DNA of 64,000 nucleotides from Klebsiella pneumoniae (GCF_000742135.1 NZ_KN046818.1:2806097-2870096), one strand, 5' to 3'; positions 11,933 to 22,800 are shown, counted from the stretch's first letter. Notes: generated by a model from the sequence alone, not told the origin. Numbers and translations: made by a program.

Positions 11933-13024
11933 ATGGGATTCAAATGCGGTATCGTCGGTTTGCCCAACGTCGGCAAATCCACCCTGTTCAATGCGCTCAC
12001 CAAAGCGGGTATTGAAGCGGCCAACTTCCCCTTCTGTACCATTGAGCCGAACACCGGTGTCGTACCGATGCCCGATCCGCGTCTGGACAAGCTGGCTGAA
12101 ATCGTCAAACCGCAGCGCATCCTGCCGACCACCATGGAGTTCGTGGATATCGCGGGCCTGGTGAAAGGCGCGTCCAAAGGTGAAGGTCTTGGCAACCAGT
12201 TTCTGACCAACATCCGTGAAACCGAAGCCATCGGCCATGTGGTTCGCTGCTTTGAAAACGATAATATTATTCACGTCGCGGGGAAAGTGAACCCGGCGGA
12301 AGATATTGACGTTATCAACACCGAACTGGCGCTGTCTGACCTTGATACCTGCGAACGCGCGATTCACCGCGTCTCCAAAAAAGCCAAAGGCGGCGATAAA
12401 GACGCGAAGGTTGAGCTGGCCGCGCTGGAAAAATGCCTGCCGCAGCTGGAAAACGCCGGTATGCTGCGCGCGCTGGATCTGACCAAAGAAGAGAAAGAGG
12501 CCATCCGCTATCTGAGCTTCCTGACCCTAAAGCCGACCATGTACATCGCGAACGTCAATGAAGACGGTTTCGAGAACAACCCGTACCTCGATCAGGTTCG
12601 CGCCATCGCCGAGCAGGAAGGGTCTGTGGTGGTGCCGGTGTGCGCCGCCGTTGAAGCGGACATCGCCGAGCTGGACGATGAAGAGCGTGACGAGTTCATG
12701 GCTGAGCTGGGCCTCGAAGAGCCGGGCCTGAACCGCGTGATCCGCGCCGGTTACGCTCTGCTGAACCTGCAGACCTACTTCACCGCGGGCGTGAAAGAAG
12801 TTCGCGCATGGACCATCCCGGTCGGAGCGACCGCGCCGCAGGCAGCCGGTAAGATCCACACCGACTTCGAAAAAGGCTTTATCCGCGCGCAGACCATCGC
12901 TTATGAAGACTTCATTACCTACAAAGGCGAACAGGGCGCGAAAGAAGCCGGTAAAATGCGTGCTGAAGGTAAAGACTACATCGTGAAAGATGGCGATGTG
13001 ATGAACTTCCTGTTCAACGTCTAA
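11933..13024 (+). CDS. ychF: Redox-regulated ATPase YchF
   Basis: YchF is an Obg-family P-loop protein that prefers ATP, binds ribosomes and is involved in oxidative-stress control. The 363 residues hold the G1 motif [10 protein letters not shown] (near residue 8), the switch/G3 segment [20 protein letters not shown], a coiled insertion and the C-terminal TGS domain ([20 protein letters not shown] onward, ending [15 protein letters not shown]). A good ribosome-binding sequence precedes the ATG, and a strong bidirectional terminator follows. Confidence 0.97.
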   Translation: MGFKCGIVGLPNVGKSTLFNALTKAGIEAANFPFCTIEPNTGVVPMPDPRLDKLAEIVKPQRILPTTMEFVDIAGLVKGASKGEGLGNQFLTNIRETEAIGHVVRCFENDNIIHVAGKVNPAEDIDVINTELALSDLDTCERAIHRVSKKAKGGDKDAKVELAALEKCLPQLENAGMLRALDLTKEEKEAIRYLSFLTLKPTMYIANVNEDGFENNPYLDQVRAIAEQEGSVVVPVCAAVEADIAELDDEERDEFMAELGLEEPGLNRVIRAGYALLNLQTYFTAGVKEVRAWTIPVGATAPQAAGKIHTDFEKGFIRAQTIAYEDFITYKGEQGAKEAGKMRAEGKDYIVKDGDVMNFLFNV

Positions 13025-13057
13025 TCCCGCTGGCTGGCGTTTTCGCCGCCACCGCGC

Positions 13058-13091
13058 AAAAAAAATCCACGCAGCGGCGTGGATTTTTTTT
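13058..13091 (+). terminator. Bidirectional terminator after ychF
   Basis: The arms AAAAATCCACGC and GCGTGGATTTTT surround a short loop, with an A-run on one side and a T-run on the other, so the hairpin can act in both directions. It lies between ychF and the convergent small gene at 13106. Confidence 0.9.
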
Positions 13092-13105
13092 ACCCAGGCG
13101 ACACG

Positions 13106-13435
13106 CTACTCCACAATATGGGTATCTTCTGCCGCCTCGTAGCCATCAACGATCTGCACAATTTTCTTTAACTCGCCCTCGATGAAAGCCGGGGTGGCGC
13201 TTTCCCCTGAGGCCGGGTGATGAAGCTCCACCGAGATACCGCTGGCGGCATTGGTCAGCGACAGGCTGATCTCCTGCAGGCCCCGCGAGCACGAAGAATG
13301 CCCGATGTGCTGCATGATAGCCGCCGCCGCCGCGCGCGTATCAACGTCTGCGAGATGCCCCCATCTCATTTCAACATGCCCCTGCTGCCCTGCCTTTATC
13401 ACCTGCAGCGTATAGCCGCTTCTTGCCGTTGCCAT
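13106..13435 (-). CDS. Hypothetical protein, 109 residues
   Basis: I do not recognise this protein. It is 109 residues long, soluble, with no signal peptide or membrane segment. It shows alternating strand and helix patterns (YTLQVIKAGQQGHVEMRWGH; RGLQEISLSLTNAASGISVE) and an acidic tail, and Cys occurs only in HSSCSRG. It is a single gene, convergent with ychF. Codon use fits its GC-rich neighbours, and the opposite-strand frame has a frequent-stop pattern, so it is probably a real gene. Confidence 0.6.
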   Translation of the reverse strand: MATARSGYTLQVIKAGQQGHVEMRWGHLADVDTRAAAAAIMQHIGHSSCSRGLQEISLSLTNAASGISVELHHPASGESATPAFIEGELKKIVQIVDGYEAAEDTHIVE

Positions 13436-13518
13436 GCCTTTTCCTCCGATTTAGTTGCCCGGGCGTCGCATTATCAGCCCGGTTTTATCAGCCAGGTTCG
13501 CGCACCTGCGCCTTGCCG

Positions 13519-14433
13519 TTAATGACTCTTTTCCACATAGGTCTGCATGTTTTCTTTGGTCACTAACTCAAACGGGATCCAGACATGAGACTCGACCTTT
13601 TCTCCTTTAATCAGCTTCAGCGCTACCGCTAAGGCCGTTTTGCCCTGACCGACGGCGTCCTGGAAAACCGTCACCTGAATCTTATCGCTGGCCAGGGCTT
13701 TCAGCCCGTCCGGGGTGGCGTCGATCCCGCCGATCAGCAGCTTCTTCTGGCTTTTCTCCAGCGCCATCGCCGCGCCAATCGCCATCTCATCGTTGTTCGC
13801 CGCCACAATATCAATCGCTTCTCCGTTGCCCGTCCAGTTCTGCATCAGATCCATTCCCTCGCTGCGGGAATAGTTGGCCGGCTGTTTCTGCACCACTTTC
13901 ATTGCCGGATACTTGGCCACCACCTGCTCCACATCTTTGGTGCGCTGCAGCGCGCCGGCGTCGGTGAGATTGCCGATCATGATGGCGACGTTGCCTTTGT
14001 AGTTCGCCAGCTTCGCCAGCGCCTCCATCTGCAATGTGCCAGACTCCCGCTCGTCCGAACCGACAAACACCACGCCGGGCGGTAACGTTTTATCCCCCGG
14101 CGTCCGGTTCACATACACCAGCGGCATTTTGGCCTGCTGCGCCATCTTCGTCAGCTGCGGGGTGCTGGCGGAGTCCACCGGGTCGACGATGATCGCGTCC
14201 ACGCCGGAGGCAATGAAGCTCTGCACCTGATCGGCCTGGCGTCCGGTGTCGCCGCGGGCGTCTTCAAACTGTACGTCGACGTGGCGGGCTTGAGCTTCTT
14301 TCTCAATGGACTGGCGGATAATAGTGAGAAAGTTTTGATCGAAGTAGGCCATTGAGACGCCGATCTTCTCTGCTAATGCCGAAGCGGAACTGGCCAGAAG
14401 GCCTACTAACAGGATGATTTTACAGTGCTTCAT
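13519..14433 (-). CDS. Periplasmic sugar-binding protein, ribose/galactose (RbsB-like) type, orphan
   Basis: The 304-residue precursor has a signal peptide (MKHCKIILLVGLLASSASALA) cleaved near residue 22. A type-1 periplasmic-binding fold follows, with the N-lobe signature IGVSMAYFDQNFLTIIRQ and the hinge and ligand segments DAIIVDPVDSASTP, AANNDEMAIGAAMALE and IGGIDATPDGLKAL. Such proteins deliver pentoses, hexoses or related compounds to an ABC permease. No permease or ATPase gene lies beside it: the neighbours are an unknown gene and the T6SS tssA-like gene. It may therefore serve a transporter encoded elsewhere. The ligand cannot be assigned. Confidence 0.85.
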   Translation of the reverse strand: MKHCKIILLVGLLASSASALAEKIGVSMAYFDQNFLTIIRQSIEKEAQARHVDVQFEDARGDTGRQADQVQSFIASGVDAIIVDPVDSASTPQLTKMAQQAKMPLVYVNRTPGDKTLPPGVVFVGSDERESGTLQMEALAKLANYKGNVAIMIGNLTDAGALQRTKDVEQVVAKYPAMKVVQKQPANYSRSEGMDLMQNWTGNGEAIDIVAANNDEMAIGAAMALEKSQKKLLIGGIDATPDGLKALASDKIQVTVFQDAVGQGKTALAVALKLIKGEKVESHVWIPFELVTKENMQTYVEKSH

Positions 14434-14564
14434 AGTATGCCCTCAGAGATCGAAATAAAATTTTCAATACAACTACAAACGGCATATTGAAATCATTTTC
14501 AGACTACGAAGGGCGTTCGGTTCTTGCAATATTGATGTAAAGAAAATGTTGCCATGCGCACACT

Positions 14565-15980
14565 TTATTTCACCGCCTCACTCACCGAGGGCTCACCGGT
14601 TGCGGGGAGCGCAGCGGTCGGCGACGCCGGCTGTTTTCGCTTCAGCAGGGCATACTCCACTATCAGCTGTTGCAGATGCAGCTCCGCGAGGCTTCCCCGA
14701 GCGGCTGGCCAGGGTTGATCAACGGGAAGCGCGGCCAGCTGGCGCAGCTGCTCCTCCAGCGGAACAGCGCGGTTAAACGACTGCGTGATGGCAAATACTG
14801 CGGTTTTCAGTTCGCTAACCGTCAGGTACTTCCCCTTCTGCTCGTCGAGGGCATTGAGCTGGTCGGCGAGCCGCTGCAGCTGCTGCATGCCCTCCGACCA
14901 GCCGGTAAGGTTTTCCGCGGGCAATGCGCCAGCACTCAGCTGCTGCCGCCACTGCTGCTCCAGCGGTTGCGCCTGATCCGGCCAGCGGATCAGGGCCTGC
15001 CGGACCAGCTGGTCGCCGTAGCTGACCGCCCAGTCCGGCGCCAGGCGGGCAAGCTCGCCAAGCTGGCGCTGAGTCTGTGGCAGCTCAACCGGCCCCGGGG
15101 GCGTTGTCGCCGGCAGGCCCGGTATCGGTCCGGCATTTTGGGTGACCGAAATGGGCGGCAAGTCGGACTGACGCAGCGCCAGCCATCCGCCGACGGCGAT
15201 ACCCGTTACCGCCAGCATAGTAACCATCCCGGCGATAAACGGCTTCCAGCGCGGCGCGGCTGCCGGAGTAGACGCCGCCGCCGGCGCGGGCCGCTTTGCA
15301 GGTGAAGGCGGCGCCAGCGGCTCAGCCTTTGGTCTACGTTTTAGGTCTGGCACTGGCTCAACCTTCGCCGCATCCTCTTCGCTGACCAGAGTGCCGGGAA
15401 GTTCCGCGTCAGACACCGCCACCGGCGGCGCGGTGGGAAGCGCTGGCGCAGGGTCGAGGCTCTCGAAGCGAGTTGCCGTGCTGTGCAGTAGCGCCCGCAG
15501 GTCGCTCAGCTGGTTTTCAGGGGCGATCTCAAGGCGCTGGAGCACTGCGTCGAAGCTTTGCAGCGAACGTTCAGCCTGCTCAAGCGACTCAACATCCTCT
15601 GGGGTAAGATTCAGGGTACGGATCACCTGCCGCAGCCGCTTGCTCAGGGTGCGGAAGATCTCTGTCCGGGCCGGGAGCGCCTGTGGCCACAGGTTTTTCC
15701 CCTGACGAACCAGCAGCGACTCCATCAGCGTCAGCCCCTCATTGATCCCTGCCACCCCGCCCAGCCGGGCGCGGGCCAGGGTATACCAGGCGACAGTCTG
15801 CAGGTCCGCGCCGTGATGCTCCAACAGCCCGCGGGCAAGCTGCTCGGCATACGGCCAGTTAATATCCGGCCGCGCCGGGTGGCTGAGCTTGTTCATTTCC
15901 GCACGCAGGGCCATAAAATCAGCCAGCGTGCGCGGGTCGCCACCGGCTTTATAGTGACGGTCGTGGTGTGTTGTCATCAT
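14565..15980 (-). CDS. TssA-family T6SS protein with ImpA-N and VasL domains
   Basis: The protein has an ImpA/TssA N-terminal domain (about residues 10-150: LADFMALRAEMNKLSHPARP, INWPYAEQLARGLLEHHGAD), a proline- and alanine-rich linker, one membrane segment (FIAGMVTMLAVTGIAVGGWL) and a C-terminal VasL-like helical domain. Proteins of this build are TssA/VasL/TagA-type organisers of baseplate or sheath assembly. I chose the ATG at 15980. A TTG at 16022 would lengthen it by 14 residues but overlap tssE and has no clear ribosome-binding site. It is the last gene of the minus-strand T6SS operon. All domains appear intact. Confidence 0.85.
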   Translation of the reverse strand: MMTTHHDRHYKAGGDPRTLADFMALRAEMNKLSHPARPDINWPYAEQLARGLLEHHGADLQTVAWYTLARARLGGVAGINEGLTLMESLLVRQGKNLWPQALPARTEIFRTLSKRLRQVIRTLNLTPEDVESLEQAERSLQSFDAVLQRLEIAPENQLSDLRALLHSTATRFESLDPAPALPTAPPVAVSDAELPGTLVSEEDAAKVEPVPDLKRRPKAEPLAPPSPAKRPAPAAASTPAAAPRWKPFIAGMVTMLAVTGIAVGGWLALRQSDLPPISVTQNAGPIPGLPATTPPGPVELPQTQRQLGELARLAPDWAVSYGDQLVRQALIRWPDQAQPLEQQWRQQLSAGALPAENLTGWSEGMQQLQRLADQLNALDEQKGKYLTVSELKTAVFAITQSFNRAVPLEEQLRQLAALPVDQPWPAARGSLAELHLQQLIVEYALLKRKQPASPTAALPATGEPSVSEAVK

Positions 15981-15999
15981 GATGTCTTTCAGCGAGAGA

Positions 16000-16449
16000 T
16001 TAGAGGGCGGAGCGGGCGTCAAGGTACTGCTGACGTTTGAGGTGGCGGATCAACACCCTGCCCTCGGGCATAAACTCCGTGCCGTAACGCACCAGGCCAA
16101 TATCCTTCAGCTCCGCATCAATGGCATAGCGCAGTTCGCCGGGCGCATGCTGATCGAGCATCACCACCGCGATCCGCTGCAGGCGCGGTTCGTATTTCAG
16201 CAACACCGCCGACAACGTGCTCATCAGCTGGTGCGCCGACGCTGGCATCCCCTGGAGGACAGCGGTCATATCCGGCAGGCCGTAGTCCGGCAGATGCGCC
16301 AGCGTTCCGGCCCGACAGTTGAGGATGCGCTGCATGTTATCGAGCACCGACAGGATGACCTGATCCGTTTCGCTGACAGTATTCAGGTCAAGCCCGCCGG
16401 CGAAATTGCCGTACAGGATGTCATACAGGGAGGGACGAGGCATTTTCAC
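16000..16449 (-). CDS. tssE: T6SS baseplate subunit TssE
   Basis: TssE is the gp25-like baseplate protein that initiates sheath polymerisation. The 149-residue protein shows the GPW/gp25 domain with SVLDNMQRILNCRAGTLAHLPDYGLPDM and YEPRLQRIAVVMLD. Its start overlaps the stop of tssJ by four bases (ATGA). It follows tssF, tssG and tssJ, its usual partners, in the same operon. Confidence 0.93.
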   Translation of the reverse strand: MKMPRPSLYDILYGNFAGGLDLNTVSETDQVILSVLDNMQRILNCRAGTLAHLPDYGLPDMTAVLQGMPASAHQLMSTLSAVLLKYEPRLQRIAVVMLDQHAPGELRYAIDAELKDIGLVRYGTEFMPEGRVLIRHLKRQQYLDARSAL

Positions 16450-16988
16450 TTCTCCTTAAACGGGTGCAGCGTCAGTTGATTTTGGCTGGCTTCGATAATG
16501 CGCGGCCTCGCCGGATCAAGTTCGTCCCGGGTGAGTACCAGCCGCCAGCTGTTTTGCGTCAGGTCTGGATCGATAAACATGGCCGCCATCGCCACAAACT
16601 GCGCGCTGGTTTCCATGGGCATATCGACGGTCACCGATTCGCCCGGACGCAGGCGAACATCTTTTTCCGCCACCCGGTCCGCCTGCAGCGCCTGGCCATC
16701 GCCGGCAAACAGCGACGGGTAGTCAGTATTGTCGAACGCTTGCCGGTCCTTCAGCTGATAAATACGCACCACCGTCGCCAGGGAGGCGCCTTTGGCGTTG
16801 TTATTCACGCCTTCCCGGGCGCGAAGATCCAGATGCAGGGTTTTCACCTGGGGGTAAAAAATGGACTGGGTCACGGAAACGGCGCCGTCTTTCACGGTCT
16901 GCGTCAGGCCGCAGCCGGTTAAGAGGGTAACCATGAGGAATGCCAGCAACCTGGCGGAGGGTTTAACTGCGGTAATCGCCATCTTCAT
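16446..16988 (-). CDS. tssJ: T6SS outer-membrane lipoprotein TssJ
   Basis: TssJ anchors the TssJLM envelope complex to the outer membrane. From the ATG at 16988 the protein has 180 residues and starts with a lipoprotein signal (ARLLAFLMVTLLTGCGL), with the lipobox LTGC giving the acylated cysteine near residue 26. The transthyretin-like beta-sandwich follows (ATVVRIYQLKDRQAFDNTDY, ESVTVDMPMETSAQFVAM). The reading frame stays open to 17189, but AGGGAG seven bases before 16988 marks the start. It overlaps the 3' end of tssG by 26 bases. Confidence 0.92.
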   Translation of the reverse strand: MKMAITAVKPSARLLAFLMVTLLTGCGLTQTVKDGAVSVTQSIFYPQVKTLHLDLRAREGVNNNAKGASLATVVRIYQLKDRQAFDNTDYPSLFAGDGQALQADRVAEKDVRLRPGESVTVDMPMETSAQFVAMAAMFIDPDLTQNSWRLVLTRDELDPARPRIIEASQNQLTLHPFKEK

Positions 16989-18054
16989 CGCTCTCCCTGC
17001 GGTGGATATTTTCCCGGACGCGCTGATAGCGCCCCAGATAAATCGTGACTCTGTCGTCAGCCTGTTTCTGCGCATCCAGAGGACGCAGCACAGCGGTACG
17101 GCCGAGCTGGACGGCATGCTCCTGCTGGCAGCAAAGTTGCGCATCCGGCAGTAAATGGCGGGCGACGCAAAGCTGCAGCCGCACGTCAAGATGAGATCCG
17201 AGCCAGACGTGCAGAAGCGCCATCAGGTCGCTGAACAGTTCGCCGCCGGGCAGCCAGCCGCGAACCTCATCAGGCTTTTCCGTGGCCAGCTGCAGCAATA
17301 CCTGACCGTTCACATCCGTGGCGTGGGTTCCCATCACTGGCCTATGTTGCAGGCTAACCGGCTGACGGACGCTCATCGTTAACGGCTGCGACAAGGGGAT
17401 CCGGCAGGGATCGTGGTGGTACACCGTCGCCCGGGTCCCCGGGGCCAGGAGCGCCACCAGCGCCTCCATGCCTTCCCCGGATCTCCCCGGCAGCATCATC
17501 ACCGGCAGCAGCGCCAGAAATCGCGACAGCGGCGCTGCGGCAACGGCGGCACATCCCGGTATACCCAGCCCCGCCAGGCCCAGCAGATACTGCGAGATGT
17601 TGTCCGTGCCGCCCGCCCGAAAGGTTGCCGGGTAGGAATATTTGCGCCAGATACGGTAATACTGGGCGATCAGCCGATGGTTAAAGATATCGAGGAAATC
17701 CTCGGTGGCCTCGACGCCTTCCCGCCGTTGCGCAATGTCATCGCTATAGTGGGTCGGCAGCGGGGATTCCACGCCGTAGAGTCCCATAAAAGTCACGCGA
17801 ACCGCCGGCGAACGGGGCGGTTCAGGATCGTCCATTCCGCGGATTTCGCCAGCCGGAAAGCCCATCCCCGGATGCGGGCGAAAGCGTATGGGTTCATCAC
17901 CTACTAGCCAGCCGCTGCCGATGATCGGCGCCTTCGGATGGTTCTTCTCCAGCAACTGGCAGAAGCGGTAAAAATTCATGTACGGCAACTGAGGCCGGAG
18001 CTGCGCCATCAGCCGGGCAGGCGCAGACTGTGATTCTCTTTCCACCGGATACAT
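16963..18054 (-). CDS. tssG: T6SS baseplate subunit TssG
   Basis: TssG (VasB) forms the TssK-TssF-TssG wedge of the baseplate. The 363-residue reading frame contains the family segments PYMNFYRFCQLLEKNHP, GWLVGDEPIRFRPHPGMGFP and YGVESPLPTHYSDDIAQR. Two starts are possible: an ATG at 18054 with an AAGGG very close to it, and an ATG at 18009 that overlaps the tssF stop as TGATG (348 residues). I keep the longer form. The gene sits in the order tssF-tssG-tssJ-tssE, and no disruption is seen. Confidence 0.92.
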   Translation of the reverse strand: MYPVERESQSAPARLMAQLRPQLPYMNFYRFCQLLEKNHPKAPIIGSGWLVGDEPIRFRPHPGMGFPAGEIRGMDDPEPPRSPAVRVTFMGLYGVESPLPTHYSDDIAQRREGVEATEDFLDIFNHRLIAQYYRIWRKYSYPATFRAGGTDNISQYLLGLAGLGIPGCAAVAAAPLSRFLALLPVMMLPGRSGEGMEALVALLAPGTRATVYHHDPCRIPLSQPLTMSVRQPVSLQHRPVMGTHATDVNGQVLLQLATEKPDEVRGWLPGGELFSDLMALLHVWLGSHLDVRLQLCVARHLLPDAQLCCQQEHAVQLGRTAVLRPLDAQKQADDRVTIYLGRYQRVRENIHRRESDEDGDYRS

Positions 18055-19772
18055 TTCCCTTCAGGTTGAACAATGAGCGTCAGCTGGTTGAACTGATTCA
18101 TATCGGCATACAGTGCGAAAAAGCGGTTGAGCATGTCGCCAAACAGGTGGACATCGCCCGCACCGGTAAATCCGCTACCGTCGAGCGTCACTTCAATATC
18201 CAGCCCGCGCAGCAGGAAACCCTGCTCGAAACGCTGAATTCGGTGATGGCTGACCGCCAGAATGGCGTCCAGACGGCGATTATTGAGCTCATCCTCCCGC
18301 CAGTTGTAGAGCGACAGCGTGCCGCGCAGCACCTCGGCGCTGCTCATCATGTTGAGAAAACGGGTGCCCAGATGGCTCATGACCCGCCAGTGGTAGCGGT
18401 CTTCCGCCGGGGGATAGGCCGGCAACGTGGGCTTACAGAGATTGCGGACGGTAAGCGGCGTGGCTGATATCGACTCACAGCGATCCAGCAGCGTGCTCTG
18501 TAGCGCCCGGCGCGGCAGCTGGCCGTTAGTGCCGGTGATGCGCAAGGAGACCGTTTCCCGCGCCAGCTCCCGGTCAGCCTCCCATTGCTGTCCGCCGAGG
18601 ATAAGCCAGGTATCGTGCATGCCGGTTACGCCCCGTTTTACGCGGGTGTGGTAGTAGCGCTCCGGCGCATGGCGACGCATCATTCCCCCCTGGTGACGAA
18701 AGCGGGTGAAAGGCACATAGCGTGCCTCCCCGGTGCGCCCGGAGCCGGTCACGCTGTCAACAGAATAGATTTCGGTATGCCCGTCCTGCAGGCGCTTCGG
18801 ACGCAGGAGATATTCGCTCTCCAGACCGCTGATGGTCAACGGATCGGCCTCAAGGGTAAACAGGTTAATCACCGGCACACAGTGCAGGCGCAGGCTGCTT
18901 GCGCTGACGGGTAAATCACTTTGCCAGACCTCGCTGAACACCACCTCAAGCGTGAAATGCGATATCCCCGCCGGCAGGGTGATGTTTTCCAGGCCATTTA
19001 GCTGCACGAACATAAATTTTTCGCGAAAGGTGAAATACTCGAGCAGCAGCTGATAGCCGCTGAAAGCGCTCTCCCCCTTCGGCCATAAACGATCCTCCTC
19101 GCTGAATCCCCCCGGGGAAAAATAGCCGTCGAGGCTTACCCGCTCTGTCTGACCCGGCAGACGCAGGTACAGCGCGGCCTGGCGTCGGGTCAGCCACAGA
19201 TGGAGGGCGCTGCCGGTAACAGCGTCTTCCCCCAGGTACAGCGCCAGGCGGCGGAGATCGGTCTGCGACCAGTCAGCCAGCTCGCTACAGGCGAATCGTA
19301 GTCGCAGGGCCGAACGTCCGTCCGGCTCCGCCGTCATCACCGCCTCCTCTATCGCCAGCGGGTTAAGCGTCAGATCGCGGGTGGTTCGGTACCGGCACAC
19401 GGTATTTTTCGGCCCCAGTGGGCGGGAGCTAATCTCAAACCCGGCGGGCACCGTTTCCGCCATCTTCATCGCCGGCAGCGTTGGGGTCAGCGCCACGATC
19501 GATAGCGATGGAATAGTGCGCAAATAGTGCGGCCACAGCATGCTGACCAGCCCCTCGGTCAGCTCCGGCAGATCATCATCAATTTTTTCGCGCAAGCGAC
19601 CTACGGAAAAGGCAAAGCCTTCAAACAGGCGCTCAACGTAAGGGTCCGGCGTACCGGCTTTATCGAGATCCAGCATCGCCGCCCGATCGGGGTGAGCCTG
19701 CGCGAACGCTTTTGCCGCCTCGCGCAGGTAGCGCATTTCAGCATCAAAATATCGCAGGGTTAAATCGTCCAT
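18009..19772 (-). CDS. tssF: T6SS baseplate subunit TssF
   Basis: TssF (VasA) is the central baseplate wedge protein, partner of TssG and TssK. The 587-residue frame is of full family length. It starts with the signature LRYFDAEMRYLREAAKAFAQ followed by HPDRAAMLDLDKAGTPDPYV and FEGFAFSVGRLREKID, and ends in the FFALYADMNQFNQLTLIV segment. It follows tssM after 57 bases and overlaps tssG. Confidence 0.95.
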   Translation of the reverse strand: MDDLTLRYFDAEMRYLREAAKAFAQAHPDRAAMLDLDKAGTPDPYVERLFEGFAFSVGRLREKIDDDLPELTEGLVSMLWPHYLRTIPSLSIVALTPTLPAMKMAETVPAGFEISSRPLGPKNTVCRYRTTRDLTLNPLAIEEAVMTAEPDGRSALRLRFACSELADWSQTDLRRLALYLGEDAVTGSALHLWLTRRQAALYLRLPGQTERVSLDGYFSPGGFSEEDRLWPKGESAFSGYQLLLEYFTFREKFMFVQLNGLENITLPAGISHFTLEVVFSEVWQSDLPVSASSLRLHCVPVINLFTLEADPLTISGLESEYLLRPKRLQDGHTEIYSVDSVTGSGRTGEARYVPFTRFRHQGGMMRRHAPERYYHTRVKRGVTGMHDTWLILGGQQWEADRELARETVSLRITGTNGQLPRRALQSTLLDRCESISATPLTVRNLCKPTLPAYPPAEDRYHWRVMSHLGTRFLNMMSSAEVLRGTLSLYNWREDELNNRRLDAILAVSHHRIQRFEQGFLLRGLDIEVTLDGSGFTGAGDVHLFGDMLNRFFALYADMNQFNQLTLIVQPEGKCIRWKENHSLRLPG

Positions 19773-19829
19773 TATGAATATTCCCTTATTCGTCTACAGG
19801 GAGACACGCAGCATGGCTGCGCGGTCAGA

Positions 19830-22800
19830 TTAGTTGGCCGTCGGGCGGCCATGAGCGAAGGAGGCCTGGCGTTGCAGGTCAACGCCAATCAGTGAGGGAG
19901 AAGGTTCAGTATCCCTCTTCGCCGGGTGTATATCGTCGGTCAGCGGAACACGTTCAGCAGACGCGCGCACGCTGAATATCGTCTCCGGTAGCGTAAAGTT
20001 TCGCAGCGCCAGCAGCGCCAGCGGTCCTTCCCCCGCCTCGGTACGCAGCGTGTAGTTCAGAAACAGACCATCCGGCGCTTTCCAGCTCAGGCTCCAGCTG
20101 CTGCTCGTTCCGAGATAAGCGCTGACCACCGCCTTATCCAGCAGACGGATCCACCCCCAGGCGCCCGGGAAATCGCCATACTGGCGGGTGCCCGCCCGGG
20201 TACTGATCCAGCTCAGACTGGCGCCCGGCGCTTCGGTGTCAGCGGGCCAGCTGAACCGCCGCCAGACCGGCATCTGGTTCATATAGACAAGTTTCTGATT
20301 GTCGATGACCAGCTCCGTCTGCATCACGCCGTCCGCGGTGCCGGGACGTAGCGCAAAATGCAATCCCGCTTCGCCGTTGGCGAACGCGACGTCGGAGAGA
20401 TGGCTCAGGGTATTCATCGCCTGCAGAAAGGCCGGGTTAAACGTCAGCCCCTGAGCATTGATACTGTCCGCCATCCAGCGGCTCCCCTCTTTATGCAGCA
20501 CGCCGTTCAGCCGGGTCTGCAGAAAGCGGGCGATGCGCCCGGTCTCGCTGTCGAGGTATTTTGCCAGCAGCGGCAGAGAGACTTCACTGCTGGTATTTTT
20601 AAAGGGGTAGCGACCGCCAAAAGCGCTATTCCAGTCCTCCACCACCGCGCTGCGCCACTGGGCGTTGAGACTTTCCGCCGCCGGGGTCAGCACCTGCTGC
20701 CAGGCCTGTTCCATCGGGCGAACAAACAGCGTTTGCCCAAATCCACTCCACTCCTGGCCCAGCCCCGCCGCCACCAGGCTGCCGTAGTCGCGCGTTTCGG
20801 TTAAATCCACGGCCTTGCCCTGGAATACCGTCTGCGCAAGCAACCGGGTCATCGCCTGCGGATCGGTGGCGTTGGTGACCTGCTGCAGGCGCAGACGCAC
20901 CTGGGTGACGCGGGTCAGGAAGGTCTGCAGGCTAAGACGGCTGGTGGGTGTCCCGCCGTCGCGATTGTCCAGCAGCGCCAGTACGGGCCCGAAGGTGGCA
21001 TCCAGAGGACCGCGCGAGCCGGACTGCTGATCGATGGCGGGTGGGTTGTCACGGTTGAACAGCTGCCTGGCCGATTTGACCAGCGAATCGGCGATGGCTT
21101 CCCCGGTCTGGCCGGTTCGCCCCTGCACGCTCAGGGTGTTCATCAGCGCCACCAGCGGCGACTGGCGCACATCGGCCATCAGGGTCAGCTGGTCAATGGC
21201 ATCAGAGAGGGTCGCCGCGCGCTGCCAGCGCAAACTGTTGAGGAAATCCAGCCAGGCGCCGCTAAAATCAGCGAAATAACGCTCCGCCAGCCTGGCTCGC
21301 AGAGCTTCCGGCGACGTCGACTGCGCGGCAGGCTGCTTCGTGTCGCTCAGCACCCAGTCCATTTCATCGCGGCGTTCCGCGACCACTTTCTCAATGGCCG
21401 GCTGCACGGCCTGCTCCCAGGCCTGACGGGTAAACATGCCCGGCACCACCTCATCAGTGCTGAACAGACGCGAAGCATCGGTGTCGGCAGTCATATCCGC
21501 CAGGCGCATATCGGCATACTGATTCGCCACCTGCGCGAGCATCTTCTGGTAAAGCGTGGACTCACTGTTGCGCTGGCCCATCTGTCGAATTAACCGTGTG
21601 CGCACCTGGCTGACCAGACCGTCATCGACAGGCAGACGCCACTGCGGATGCGACGCCAGACTGGCGGCATAAAATGCCAGCAGCGAAGGGCCGCTGCCCT
21701 GCCAGACGGCGTCGGCGATGCCTGAGCACTGCGGCCAGTCCTGCATTAGCGTAGTGGCGAACCACGCGGCGTCCATTTTTTCCGGGCGGGTCAACATCAG
21801 ATATTGTTTCAGTTGTCCGTAAGCGGTCTTCGTCATCTTCTCACGCAGTGGGCTGTCCGGCGGCAGCTGCACGAAGGCGGTGAGCTGCTCTTCCAGATGA
21901 TGCGCCGCCGCATCGCGCAGCAGCGGCTGCGCCCTCTCTCCGTAGCGCGGGAACAGCGCCGCCAGCAGGTCATCGTTCTGACTGAGGCCAGCGCGGAGGT
22001 ACCACGGCGCGCCGTGCTGCGAGCGGTATTCCAGTTGAGAAAGCGTTTTCTGTAACGCGGAGAGCGCATGCAGGCGTACGGCCAGCGGCTGTTTTCCCGC
22101 CGAGGCCTGCTGCACCTGCTGCTGTGCGGTCGTAACCAGCTCGCGGTTGGCGATAAAAGAGACCAGCAGAGTGGCGGCCCAAAATAACATCAGGGCGGCA
22201 GTTGCCACGCTCATCCCACGCATCCAGTTGACTCCCTGTTTGCGCGGACGTAGACCTGCGGGTAATTCCGTCATCCTGTCCGGCAGAATATCCCAGCGGT
22301 TATCCCGGCCCCAGTGATGGCTGATGCTGCGGCCGGCCTCCGCCGACGGCGCGCTGAACACCACTCCGGCCAGCGGCTGCGGGCGGTAAGGATTAAGCAA
22401 TACCGATAACGGCTCCGTCACCGTTTCCGGTTTACGGGTCAACTGATCGGCCAGCGCGAGTAAACAATTGTGCTGTGGCTGACCGCAGACCTGCTGTATG
22501 CCTTGCGCGGTCAGCTGCGGTATCAGCCCGGTAAGCTGTCCGGCGAGCGTCTGCGGTGAACAATTCGCAGGCAACAGGCACCCCACTGGCTGGGTGACGC
22601 GCCCGGCCTGTTCTCCGGCGCGCGGATGCAGCGACCAGACGTACAGTGGCAGCTTCCAGCCCAGAGCCTCATAGCGAAGCTTTAAAGCATGAGACACGCT
22701 ATCCATTGCATCTGGCGTGAGACCTGAGGTTGCGCTGTTTTCCGTTGCCGGCAGAACGTCCAGCGCTGAGGTCACCCAGACCATACCGTCCACCGCACGG

